Assembly: GCA_034370465.1 (NCBI GenBank) | Contig: JAXMLA010000076.1 | Span: forward strand, 1-7,861 | Direction: 5' to 3' | Source: UBA2197 sp034370465 | Lineage (GTDB): Bacteria; Desulfobacterota; Desulfuromonadia; Desulfuromonadales; UBA2197 | DNA length: 7,861 nt | Shown here: positions 1-6,029 of the stretch, one piece after another | How positions within the stretch are numbered: the stretch's first letter is position 1 | Layout: each line of letters starts with the position of its first letter | Notes under the pieces: generated by a model | The model's input: the letters and a program-made list of their open reading frames with translations, nothing else | The model's database searches: none | What the model was told of the DNA's origin: nothing | Made by a program: the position numbers and the translations under genes

Positions 1-596
1 GAAGCGGCAACCGCCAAACGCGGCATGAGCTGGTGTTGGCGCAAGGCAGTGATCATCAGCGCGACCGTGACGTTGACCAGAGCGAGGAGATAACTGAGGC
101 CGTAAACGCCGAAGAGGTCCACCGACTGGATCGCCTGCAGCCAGCTCTGCTGCGAATAACCGAGGAGCGCCCAGGGGAAACCGGTCAAGGCATGCGCCCG
201 GAGATATTCGAAGGCGACCCAAAGGACCGGAAAGGTCAAGGCACTGGAGAGGTTGAGGCGGCGCTGCAGATAAGCTGTCCCCCAGGTCACGCCGGCAAAG
301 AAGAGGGCGAGATAAGCGACGAGGACCAGATAGCAAAAGAGCGACAGGAGGGGATGGAGATGGCCAAAGGTGACCATGACGATGTTCAGCCAGTACAGGA
401 CCAGGCCAAAAAAACCGAGGCCGGCAGCGAATCCGGACCAGAAGGGGCGGGCATGCAGACAGAGACAGAGCGGGACTAATGCGACCCAGGCGAGGGCGGC
501 CAAGTCCGGGCGCGGATAAGCCAAGGCGAGGAGAAGACCGGCCAGGGTCGAACTGATGAGGATCCGCCAGGGAAGGACGGCCAGGGGACGCCACAT
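1..596 (-). CDS. lnt: Apolipoprotein N-acyltransferase Lnt, N-terminal part (cut by window edge)
   Basis: Lnt adds the third acyl chain to the N-terminal cysteine of lipoproteins in the inner membrane, using phospholipid as donor. I translated the minus strand from the ATG at 596-594; it is open for 198 codons to the window edge, against about 500 for the full family. The visible part is the hydrophobic membrane domain, with segments near residues 13-27, 33-47, 53-71, 83-103, 118-132 and 163-184. Family signatures are GFPW (139-142), GYSQ (146-149) and GVYGLSYLLALVN (163-175). The nitrilase-like catalytic domain lies outside the window, so intactness cannot be judged. The start codon shares one base with the corC stop (TAATG), and GGAGAG lies 9 nt upstream, which implies translational coupling. 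The corC-lnt order matches E. coli ybeX-lnt. A run of seven T in the coding strand (complement of 408-414) does not break the frame. Confidence 0.93.
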   Translation of the reverse strand, partial: MWRPLAVLPWRILISSTLAGLLLALAYPRPDLAALAWVALVPLCLCLHARPFWSGFAAGLGFFGLVLYWLNIVMVTFGHLHPLLSLFCYLVLVAYLALFFAGVTWGTAYLQRRLNLSSALTFPVLWVAFEYLRAHALTGFPWALLGYSQQSWLQAIQSVDLFGVYGLSYLLALVNVTVALMITALRQHQLMPRLAVAA

Positions 597-1462
597 TATT
601 CGTAACTCTCCACGTCCTGACTGGTGGCGGCGAGGCGGATGCGCACCTTGGAGACTTTGCGCTGGTCAGCGGCAATGACCTCCAGGATCAGGCCGCTGTC
701 CGTAAAGAATTCACCGCAAGCCGGCACCTGACCGTTGAGATTGACCAGATAGCCGCCGACCGTATCGAATTTGTCACGGGGGATTTCCAGATCGAAATGT
801 TCTTCCAGATCGGCAATATTGAGCCGGCCATCGACCAAAACACCGCCATCCTCTTCGACGATCAGCCAATCCTCTTCCCGGTCGAATTCATCCTGAATAT
901 CGCCGACAATCTCTTCGAGCAGATCCTCGATCGTCACCAATCCCGAAGTGCCGCCATATTCGTCAATAACGATCGCCATGTGCACCCGTTTGCTGCGGAA
1001 GTCCTGGAGGAGATCCTCCACCGCCTTGGTCTCGGGGACAAAGAAGGGGGTGCGCATGACGTCGGCAATGGTCAGGGTGTCATCGTTGGCCCCCCAGTAA
1101 CGGAGCAGGTCCTTGGCATAAACGATGCCGACGATACCGTCAGTCGTCCCTTCGAAAATAGGGATGCGGGAATGACCGCTGGAGTTGATCAGTTCAAGGA
1201 GGCGGGAGAGGTTGGCGGTGATCGGACAGATGACCATATCGGTCCGGGTGACCATCACCTGCCGGACGATCATGTCGCCGAATTCGAGGATGGAGTGGAG
1301 CATCTCCCCTTCTTCTTCGTTGAGGATGCCGTTGGCCTCCGATTCTTCGATGAGTTCCTGCAACTCTTCACCGGTACGCGCCCGGCGTGGCCGACCGGAA
1401 AAGATGCGACTGAACAGGATGCTGAGCAGGGATCTTTTGGGGGTGGGACTGTCACTTTCCAA
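596..1462 (-). CDS. corC: CorC/YbeX-type CBS-domain protein (HlyC/CorC family, no membrane domain)
   Basis: This is a 288-residue soluble protein with two CBS domains (about 66-125 and 133-192) and a C-terminal CorC_HlyC domain (about 205-280). Diagnostic stretches are VMVTRTDM (69-76), SRIPIFEG (98-105) and VIDEYGGTSGLVTIEDLLEE (165-184). It lacks the N-terminal DUF21 membrane domain of larger relatives, so it matches E. coli CorC/YbeX in size and layout. CorC was genetically linked to Mg/Co efflux with CorA. YbeX has also been tied to ribosome maturation, which would fit its linkage to ybeY here. CBS pairs usually bind adenine nucleotides. I chose the TTG start at 1462-1460 because AAAGGAGA lies 8 nt upstream and the N-terminus length is normal. 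It begins 30 nt after the dgkA-PAP2 stop, and its TAA overlaps the lnt ATG by one base. The biochemical role is uncertain; the family call is not. Confidence 0.93.
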   Translation of the reverse strand: MESDSPTPKRSLLSILFSRIFSGRPRRARTGEELQELIEESEANGILNEEEGEMLHSILEFGDMIVRQVMVTRTDMVICPITANLSRLLELINSSGHSRIPIFEGTTDGIVGIVYAKDLLRYWGANDDTLTIADVMRTPFFVPETKAVEDLLQDFRSKRVHMAIVIDEYGGTSGLVTIEDLLEEIVGDIQDEFDREEDWLIVEEDGGVLVDGRLNIADLEEHFDLEIPRDKFDTVGGYLVNLNGQVPACGEFFTDSGLILEVIAADQRKVSKVRIRLAATSQDVESYE

Positions 1463-1470
1463 CGTCGGCT

Positions 1471-1478
1471 TCTCCTTT
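1471..1478 (-). promoter_or_regulatory. Shine-Dalgarno of corC (decides TTG start)
   Basis: The minus strand reads AAAGGAGA, with 8 nt before the TTG at 1462-1460. No ATG or GTG in frame is as well placed, so this site fixes a non-ATG start for corC. Confidence 0.75.
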
Positions 1479-1492
1479 GAAAATTAGGGGTG

Positions 1493-2188
1493 TTAAAGCA
1501 GTAGATGTAAAATCAGTGCGACACTACTCCCGAGCAGGGCGCCGAAGAGGACTTCTCCCAGAGTATGAATCTTCATCAACAACCGGCTCTGGCTGACCAT
1601 GGCTGCCAGAGTAAAGGCGCAAAGATCGATGACCAGGGTCGCCCCGGAAAAGACGATGGCGACGGCAATGGCGAAAGCGATCGCCGCATGACCGCTCGGC
1701 ATGCCGCCGTGCAGCGGGCTCCCCTTGGCAAAGTGCGCTTTAAGCAGGATTACGGCGATCGTTACAATCAGGATCGAAACCACCGCCACATCGCCGGGAA
1801 GATCGGCAATCACCCGCACCTTCCCCGGCACGGCGGCAAAGATGCGCGAGGAAAAGACGACATAACCGACCACTGCCGCCCCGCAAGTGGCAAGAAGGAC
1901 CGCCCCGGCGGCGACATCCTTGGCCTGCTTGGCGAGAGGATGATAATCGGGGCTGACAAGATCGACAACGACTTCCACCGCGGTATTGATGATCTCGGCA
2001 AAGAGGACAAGGGTGATCGCCAGAGTCAAAAGCAGAAAGTCGACGGCCGGAACCTTAAAGAAGAGCGCCGCAAAGAGGACCGCCGCGGCACTGAGAAAGT
2101 GCCAGCGCATGTGCTTCTGGGTGCGGGCTGTCCAGAGGACCCCTTCGATGGCGCAGTTGAGGCTCTCAATCCAGCGCGAGGGCTTCAT
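1493..2188 (-). CDS. Fused DgkA-type lipid (undecaprenol/diacylglycerol) kinase - PAP2 phosphatase, membrane protein
   Basis: The 231-residue protein joins two membrane enzymes. Residues 1 to about 115 are a DgkA/UdpK-type kinase, with EGVLWTARTQKHMRWH (15-30), the catalytic-type FAEIINTAVEVVVDLVSP (63-80) and HPLAKQAKDVAAGAVLL (83-99). This Gram-positive-like signature suggests undecaprenol as a possible substrate. Residues from about 130 to the end are PAP2-like, with PSGH (164-167) and SRLLMKIHTLGE (201-212), plus several membrane helices. In the first PAP2 motif (K-x6-R-P) the Lys is K150 but Arg is replaced by S157 before P158. In the third motif (SR-x5-H-x3-D) the final Asp is E212. DgkA-PAP2 fusions are a recognised domain architecture, but their physiological role is not settled to my knowledge. 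A kinase phosphorylating a lipid alcohol and a phosphatase removing phosphate would oppose each other unless they act on different lipids. The ATG overlaps the ybeY TGA (ATGA), so translation is probably coupled. Confidence 0.88.
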   Translation of the reverse strand: MKPSRWIESLNCAIEGVLWTARTQKHMRWHFLSAAAVLFAALFFKVPAVDFLLLTLAITLVLFAEIINTAVEVVVDLVSPDYHPLAKQAKDVAAGAVLLATCGAAVVGYVVFSSRIFAAVPGKVRVIADLPGDVAVVSILIVTIAVILLKAHFAKGSPLHGGMPSGHAAIAFAIAVAIVFSGATLVIDLCAFTLAAMVSQSRLLMKIHTLGEVLFGALLGSSVALILHLLL

Positions 2189-2652
2189 CGGGCGGCGTTG
2201 ATCTCCGGAAATTCGCTCCGCAGGGCAGCGAAAATCTCTCCCTCCCGCGTCTCCATCCGAACCGCTTCGGCCGCGCCGCTCCGTTCATGATCGTAGCCGA
2301 GAAGGTGAAGAATGCCGTGCAACAACAGAAAGTAAAGTTCACTGACAAACGGCACTCCGGCCTCCGCGGCATCCCGGGCCGCCGTCGCCGCCGAGATCAC
2401 CACATCGCCGAGCAGGAGCCCACTCCCGCCGAGCACCTCCCCTTCCTGCTGGGCAAAGGAGATGACATTGGTCGATTTGTCGCGTTGCAGATAGTCGCGA
2501 TTGATCTGACGAATGCGCCGGTCGCCGACGATCAGGATCGAGAGTTCGGCGTCAGGACATCCCGAGACGCTTAATATCTTCCGGGCGACTTTGCGGAGTT
2601 GGGGGATGCTGATCTTCTGCTGTCTTTGCCGGTTCTCGATCTGAATGTTCAC
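2185..2652 (-). CDS. ybeY: YbeY, single-strand endoribonuclease / rRNA maturation factor
   Basis: YbeY is a zinc-dependent endoribonuclease used in 16S rRNA 3' maturation and 70S ribosome quality control. With the GTG start at 2652-2650 the protein has 155 residues, normal for the family. The zinc motif HGILHLLGYDH covers 112-122 (H112, H116, H122). Conserved KSTNVISF is at 59-66 and LLGDVVIS at 80-87. The frame stays open upstream to an ATG at 2748, but those 32 extra residues are basic and unlike YbeY. The GTG gives an N-terminus (VNIQIENRQ) that matches the usual first strand, and AGAGGA lies 6 nt upstream of it. The start therefore sits inside the end of the HD phosphodiesterase gene, with a 101-nt overlap in another frame. 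The TGA overlaps the ATG of the DgkA-PAP2 gene. In E. coli YbeY interacts with YbeZ, the PhoH-like protein encoded two genes upstream here. Confidence 0.95.
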   Translation of the reverse strand: MNIQIENRQRQQKISIPQLRKVARKILSVSGCPDAELSILIVGDRRIRQINRDYLQRDKSTNVISFAQQEGEVLGGSGLLLGDVVISAATAARDAAEAGVPFVSELYFLLLHGILHLLGYDHERSGAAEAVRMETREGEIFAALRSEFPEINAAR

Positions 2653-4900
2653 TGCTCTTCCTCTTTTGCGTCTCTTTAAAGGCCGGTTCCGGGTAGTCGA
2701 TACGGTGGTGATAAATACCGGCCAATACCAGATTAAAACTCTTTGCAATCAGATGCAGATCCTTCAAGGTCAATTCACATTCATCGAGCTGACCGTCGGT
2801 GAAGATGTAATTGATGATCTTCTGCACCGCCCCCTGGATGCGCGCCGGGGTCGGATTCTTCAGCGTCCGGCTTGCCGCCTCGACGGCATCGGCAAGCATG
2901 ATCAGAGCGGCCTCGCGGGTCTGGGGCTTGGGACCGGGATATCGGAATTCATGCTCATCGAGCGGCGGCTGATCCGGACCCTGCTGCTGCTTTGCCTTAT
3001 CGTAAAAGAAGCGCATCTGCGCCGTGCCGTGATGCTGTTCGATCACCTCTTTGATCATCGCCCCGAGCTTGTGTTCTTTGGCGAGGTCAAGGCCGTCGCG
3101 CACATGGGCGGCAATGATCAGGGCACTCATCGACGGCGCCAGTTTATCATGGCGATTCTCGCCGTCGCGCATATTCTCGCTGAAGTAAAGGGGTTTTTTC
3201 ATCTTGCCGATATCGTGATAATACGCTGCCACCTTGGCCAGAAGGGGGTTGGCATTGATCGATTCCGCAGCGGCTTCGACGAGATTCCCGACGATCACCG
3301 AATGGTGATAAGTCCCGGGCGCCTGCACCATCAACTCGCGCAACAACGGATTATTCATATTGGCGAGTTCAAGGAGCTTGATATCGGTGGTGTAACGAAA
3401 CAGGGACTCGATCACCGGGATAATGGCGGTGGCGACCGCCGCACAAAGGAGGCCGCCGAAAAAACCGAAGATCATTCCCCACAGGGTCTGCTCGCTTAAG
3501 GGGCGCCCGGCAAGGAGGGCGAGAAAGAAGACGGCACAAGCGTTGATCAGACCGACATACAGACCTGCCCGATAGATGACCGAGCGCTCTTTACATCGCC
3601 GGACACAATGCGCGGCTGTCACCCCGCCGATAAAGACAAAGAGGAGGATCGGTGCAGCCCCGAATTGAACGCCAAGGAGCAAGGTGGCGATAATGTTAAA
3701 GATGAGGGCAACTTCCGAATTCAGGACGATGCGGACGACCATGGCGCCGACGGCAAAGGGGAAGAGATAGTAAAAAGTTTCAGGTTCGATGCTGGGGAAA
3801 GCCGCATCCAGAGTGGAAGAGACGACCAGCGCACTCTTGACCAGCAGAAAGAAGAGAACAAAAAAGATGGAAAGAAAGAGGAGATCACGATTGTTCGGGC
3901 GATACTTGCGGATATTGAGCTTACTAAAGCGATGGACTGAAAAGAAGAGGAGGATGGTCAAGAACATCAAACCGATGGTCGTGCGCAGGGAAGCGGCATA
4001 ATCGCCGGCATACGACGCAATCGCTTTGAGTTTGCGGAGCTGCTCGTCGGAGATACGCTCGCCGACCCGCACGATCATCTCGCCGCGTTTGATCTGAAAG
4101 AGGGTGGGATTGACGGCATCGACCGCTGCCTTGCGGCGCAGTTCGGTCTCGCCGCGATTAAAGGTGAGATTGGGGCGGAGCATCTTTTCAACGATTGCGC
4201 CGAGCAACCGCCGCTGTTTCAGGGGGATCATCCGCAGCTCGGCCAGCCGCCCGCTGATCTCACCGCGCAACTCCTGCAGATCGATCACCAGGCGATTACC
4301 GATTTTCGCTTCCGGCAGATTGCCCTGGAGATCGCGCAGCACCACCCCCTTGGCCCGATCGCTTTGAAAGGCCGGGAGATTTTCGACGACCAGGGCATTG
4401 TAAGGGACGACCACCGCCCGATGCACGGCCGCCCGCCAGATTTCATTGCCGGCAAACTGCTGCAGCAGCGCCAGTTCCTCTGCATTGGCCACAAAGCCGA
4501 GGATATTCTCGTGATCGACGGCGGCTGCCTTTTCTCCGTCTTTTGGATCCAGACTTAAGCCGACCTGAAGGAGCCGGCCCACCAGATCTTCACCAAAATG
4601 GCTGTCAAAGTCGTAATAGAATTCGACGTGATCATACGCCTCGCTGCGCTTCTGTTCGGTGAGGAAGTGATCTTCCAAAAGGAGGTCGCGGGAGACCTTG
4701 AAATTATGGGTGGCGATATCTCCGGGAGAAAAATCCGAAGGGATGCGGGCCGGGTGCGGAAGGATGATCAGGGTTAAGAGGAGGGCCAACAGGACGAGAA
4801 TGCCGTAGCGGAGAGCGCTGGCACGACTCGGGGTGGAAATCGGCGTCGTCCATCTGCTCACCGGACGGGGAGTTTCGGGGACTTCGTGAGGATTTTTCAT
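2552..4900 (-). CDS. 7TM-HD family cyclic-dinucleotide phosphodiesterase (PgpH/YqfF type)
   Basis: The 782-residue membrane protein has the layout of PgpH/YqfF, which in Firmicutes hydrolyses cyclic di-AMP. It opens with a cytoplasmic tail and one helix (about 32-48). An extracytoplasmic 7TMR-HDED domain follows (about 50-305). Then come seven helices (about 307-321, 340-361, 374-392, 397-410, 415-430, 446-463, 473-497) and a cytoplasmic HD domain (about 525-735). HD-domain residues visible are H533 in GTYHHSVIVGNL, H562-D563 in YYHDIGKMKKPLYFSEN, H599, H623-H624 and D671 in LADAVEA. The substrate is inferred from the family, not shown by sequence. The ATG overlaps the phoH stop (ATGA); a weak GGT precedes it, so coupling is likely. 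The last 33 or so residues form a polar, proline-rich tail encoded by DNA that also encodes the start of ybeY. The phoH-HD-ybeY-dgkA order is the same as in Bacillus. Confidence 0.92.
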   Translation of the reverse strand: MKNPHEVPETPRPVSRWTTPISTPSRASALRYGILVLLALLLTLIILPHPARIPSDFSPGDIATHNFKVSRDLLLEDHFLTEQKRSEAYDHVEFYYDFDSHFGEDLVGRLLQVGLSLDPKDGEKAAAVDHENILGFVANAEELALLQQFAGNEIWRAAVHRAVVVPYNALVVENLPAFQSDRAKGVVLRDLQGNLPEAKIGNRLVIDLQELRGEISGRLAELRMIPLKQRRLLGAIVEKMLRPNLTFNRGETELRRKAAVDAVNPTLFQIKRGEMIVRVGERISDEQLRKLKAIASYAGDYAASLRTTIGLMFLTILLFFSVHRFSKLNIRKYRPNNRDLLFLSIFFVLFFLLVKSALVVSSTLDAAFPSIEPETFYYLFPFAVGAMVVRIVLNSEVALIFNIIATLLLGVQFGAAPILLFVFIGGVTAAHCVRRCKERSVIYRAGLYVGLINACAVFFLALLAGRPLSEQTLWGMIFGFFGGLLCAAVATAIIPVIESLFRYTTDIKLLELANMNNPLLRELMVQAPGTYHHSVIVGNLVEAAAESINANPLLAKVAAYYHDIGKMKKPLYFSENMRDGENRHDKLAPSMSALIIAAHVRDGLDLAKEHKLGAMIKEVIEQHHGTAQMRFFYDKAKQQQGPDQPPLDEHEFRYPGPKPQTREAALIMLADAVEAASRTLKNPTPARIQGAVQKIINYIFTDGQLDECELTLKDLHLIAKSFNLVLAGIYHHRIDYPEPAFKETQKRKSSEHSDREPAKTAEDQHPPTPQSRPEDIKRLGMS
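2659..2664 (-). promoter_or_regulatory. Shine-Dalgarno of ybeY (supports internal GTG start)
   Basis: The minus strand reads AGAGGA, 6 nt before the GTG at 2652-2650. It lies inside the coding sequence of the upstream HD phosphodiesterase. It favours the GTG over the in-frame ATG at 2748. Confidence 0.65.
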
Positions 4901-5919
4901 GCTACCGTGGTCATCGCCGCACGATCGTAAGCCTGGACGATCGCCTGCACGATCGGATGGCGAACGACATCGCGATCCGTAAAGGTGTTAAAACTGATCC
5001 CCTTCACCCCGTCCAGGACTTTTTGCGCCTCAATCAACCCGGAGAGGCGGCTGGTCGGCAAATCGATCTGGGTCACGTCACCGGTAATGACGGCACGGCT
5101 GCCAAAACCGAGGCGGGTCAGGAACATCTTCATCTGCTCGGCCGTCGTGTTCTGTGCTTCATCAAGGATGACGAAAGCGTCGTTCAACGTCCGGCCCCGC
5201 ATAAAGGCCAGGGGAGCAACTTCGATGGTGCCCCGCTCGATCAGGGTCTGGCCCTTTTCAAAGTCGAGCATGTCGTAAAGGGCATCATAGAGCGGCCGCA
5301 GATACGGATTGACCTTTTCGGCGAGATCGCCGGGGAGGAAGCCGAGCTTCTCGCCCGCCTCAACCGCCGGACGGACCAGGACGATACGACTCACCTCTTT
5401 CTTCAATAGAGATGAGACGGCCATCGCCATCGCCAGATAGGTCTTGCCGGTTCCGGCCGGGCCGACGCCAAAGACGACAGGATGCTGCCGGATCGCGTCA
5501 ATATACTCTTTTTGCGCCAGACTCTTCGGGGAGATGATCTTTTTACGGGAGGAGACAAAGACGGTATCGAGAAAGATAGTGCGCAGCGAGGCGTTGAAAT
5601 CAGCGCTGAGGATGCGGATGGCGTAATCGATATCGGCAGGGTAGAGCTGATATCCCCCCTCCATGACCGACTGCAACTCGGTGAGAGTGCGACGGGTCAA
5701 AGCGGCGGCCAGGGGCTCCCCTTCAATCAAAACTTCGCTGCCGCGCGAGGTAAGTCGCACCGACAGCGCCTGCTCAATCTGTTTCAGATGGGCATTCTGT
5801 TGACCGAACAATCGATTCGCCAGGTGCTGATCATGGGCGGCGAATCTTTCAAGTTCCTGAACTTCGCTCAATCGTATCTCTTTTATTGAAAGGGATGTGT
5901 GACTGACAGAAAATACCAT
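4897..5919 (-). CDS. phoH: PhoH-like ATPase (YbeZ type)
   Basis: The 340-residue PhoH family protein is a cytoplasmic NTPase with a helicase-like core. In E. coli YbeZ associates with YbeY and is linked to RNA metabolism. Walker A is GPAGTGKT (153-160) and Walker B is FVILDEAQN (249-257, D253-E254). Other family stretches are VRPAVEAGEKLGFLPGDLAEK (182-202, conserved core), FMRGRTLNDAF (239-249), MFLTRLGFGSRAVITGD (265-281) and RHPIVQAIV (320-328). The N-terminal 120 residues hold the small KH-like region of this subgroup. There is no PIN domain, so it is the short form. I kept the ATG at 5919-5917, preceded by GGTGGGGG almost touching it. An alternative TTG at residue 17, with AAAGAGA upstream, cannot be excluded. 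It is the first gene of the minus-strand operon, reads away from the M24 gene, and overlaps the HD gene by 4 nt. Confidence 0.94.
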   Translation of the reverse strand: MVFSVSHTSLSIKEIRLSEVQELERFAAHDQHLANRLFGQQNAHLKQIEQALSVRLTSRGSEVLIEGEPLAAALTRRTLTELQSVMEGGYQLYPADIDYAIRILSADFNASLRTIFLDTVFVSSRKKIISPKSLAQKEYIDAIRQHPVVFGVGPAGTGKTYLAMAMAVSSLLKKEVSRIVLVRPAVEAGEKLGFLPGDLAEKVNPYLRPLYDALYDMLDFEKGQTLIERGTIEVAPLAFMRGRTLNDAFVILDEAQNTTAEQMKMFLTRLGFGSRAVITGDVTQIDLPTSRLSGLIEAQKVLDGVKGISFNTFTDRDVVRHPIVQAIVQAYDRAAMTTVA

Positions 5920-6029
5920 CCCCCACCAATGAAATCAACGGTCTTTGCAGAAGAGGCTGGACGACCAATAAAAACTTGCGTAAACTCCCGAAAAATCCGA
6001 ACCATTATCGTCATTGCAAGGAGATTAAC
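5920..6029. promoter_or_regulatory. Divergent intergenic region between phoH operon and M24 gene
   Basis: This 110-bp stretch must carry the 5' signals of both transcription units, because the flanking genes point away from each other. On the plus strand a weak sigma70-like pair is visible: TTGCAG (5945-5950) and AATAAA (5967-5972), 16 bp apart. No convincing pair was found for the minus strand, and no sigma54 GG-N10-GC element was seen on either strand. The only inverted repeat noticed has 4-bp arms (GGTC at 5940, GACC at 5963), too short to call an operator. The promoter role is inferred from gene layout. Confidence 0.45.
6018..6024 (+). promoter_or_regulatory. Shine-Dalgarno of the M24 gene (decides ATG start)
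   Basis: AAGGAGA lies 5 nt before the ATG at 6030-6032. This strong site picks the ATG over an in-frame TTG at 5976 that has no comparable upstream signal. Confidence 0.8.

Noticed and set aside
33..479. Plus-strand open frame (148 codons) at the left edge
   Set aside because: Lies opposite lnt. The composition is very rich in Glu, Gln, Asp and Gly, and the minus strand carries clear Lnt motifs.
797..1480. Long plus-strand open frame (227 codons) opposite corC
   Set aside because: Antisense shadow of corC. Its translation has no recognisable domain, while the minus strand gives a full CorC family protein.
1565..2290. Plus-strand open frame (241 codons) opposite the DgkA-PAP2 gene
   Set aside because: Highly charged, repetitive composition typical of reading the antisense of a membrane-protein gene; no domain seen.
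2653..2748. N-terminal extension of ybeY from an ATG at 2748
   Set aside because: The 32 extra residues are basic and not YbeY-like. The GTG at 2652 has a good SD and gives the normal family length.
3191..3197. A-rich run in the HD gene as a -1 frameshift site (AAAAAAC)
   Set aside because: The zero frame reads AAA AAA CCC, so the X-XXY-YYZ phasing is wrong, and the gene continues normally in frame.
2645..3499. Plus-strand open frame (284 codons) opposite the HD domain
   Set aside because: Antisense of a conserved HD phosphodiesterase; no family signature in its own translation.
5940..5966. Inverted repeat GGTC...GACC in the divergent intergenic region
   Set aside because: Arms of only 4 bp around a 19-nt loop are expected by chance; not enough for an operator or hairpin call.
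5976..6029. Upstream TTG start for the M24 gene
   Set aside because: No SD precedes it, and the ATG at 6030 has AAGGAGA at good spacing and a normal N-terminus.
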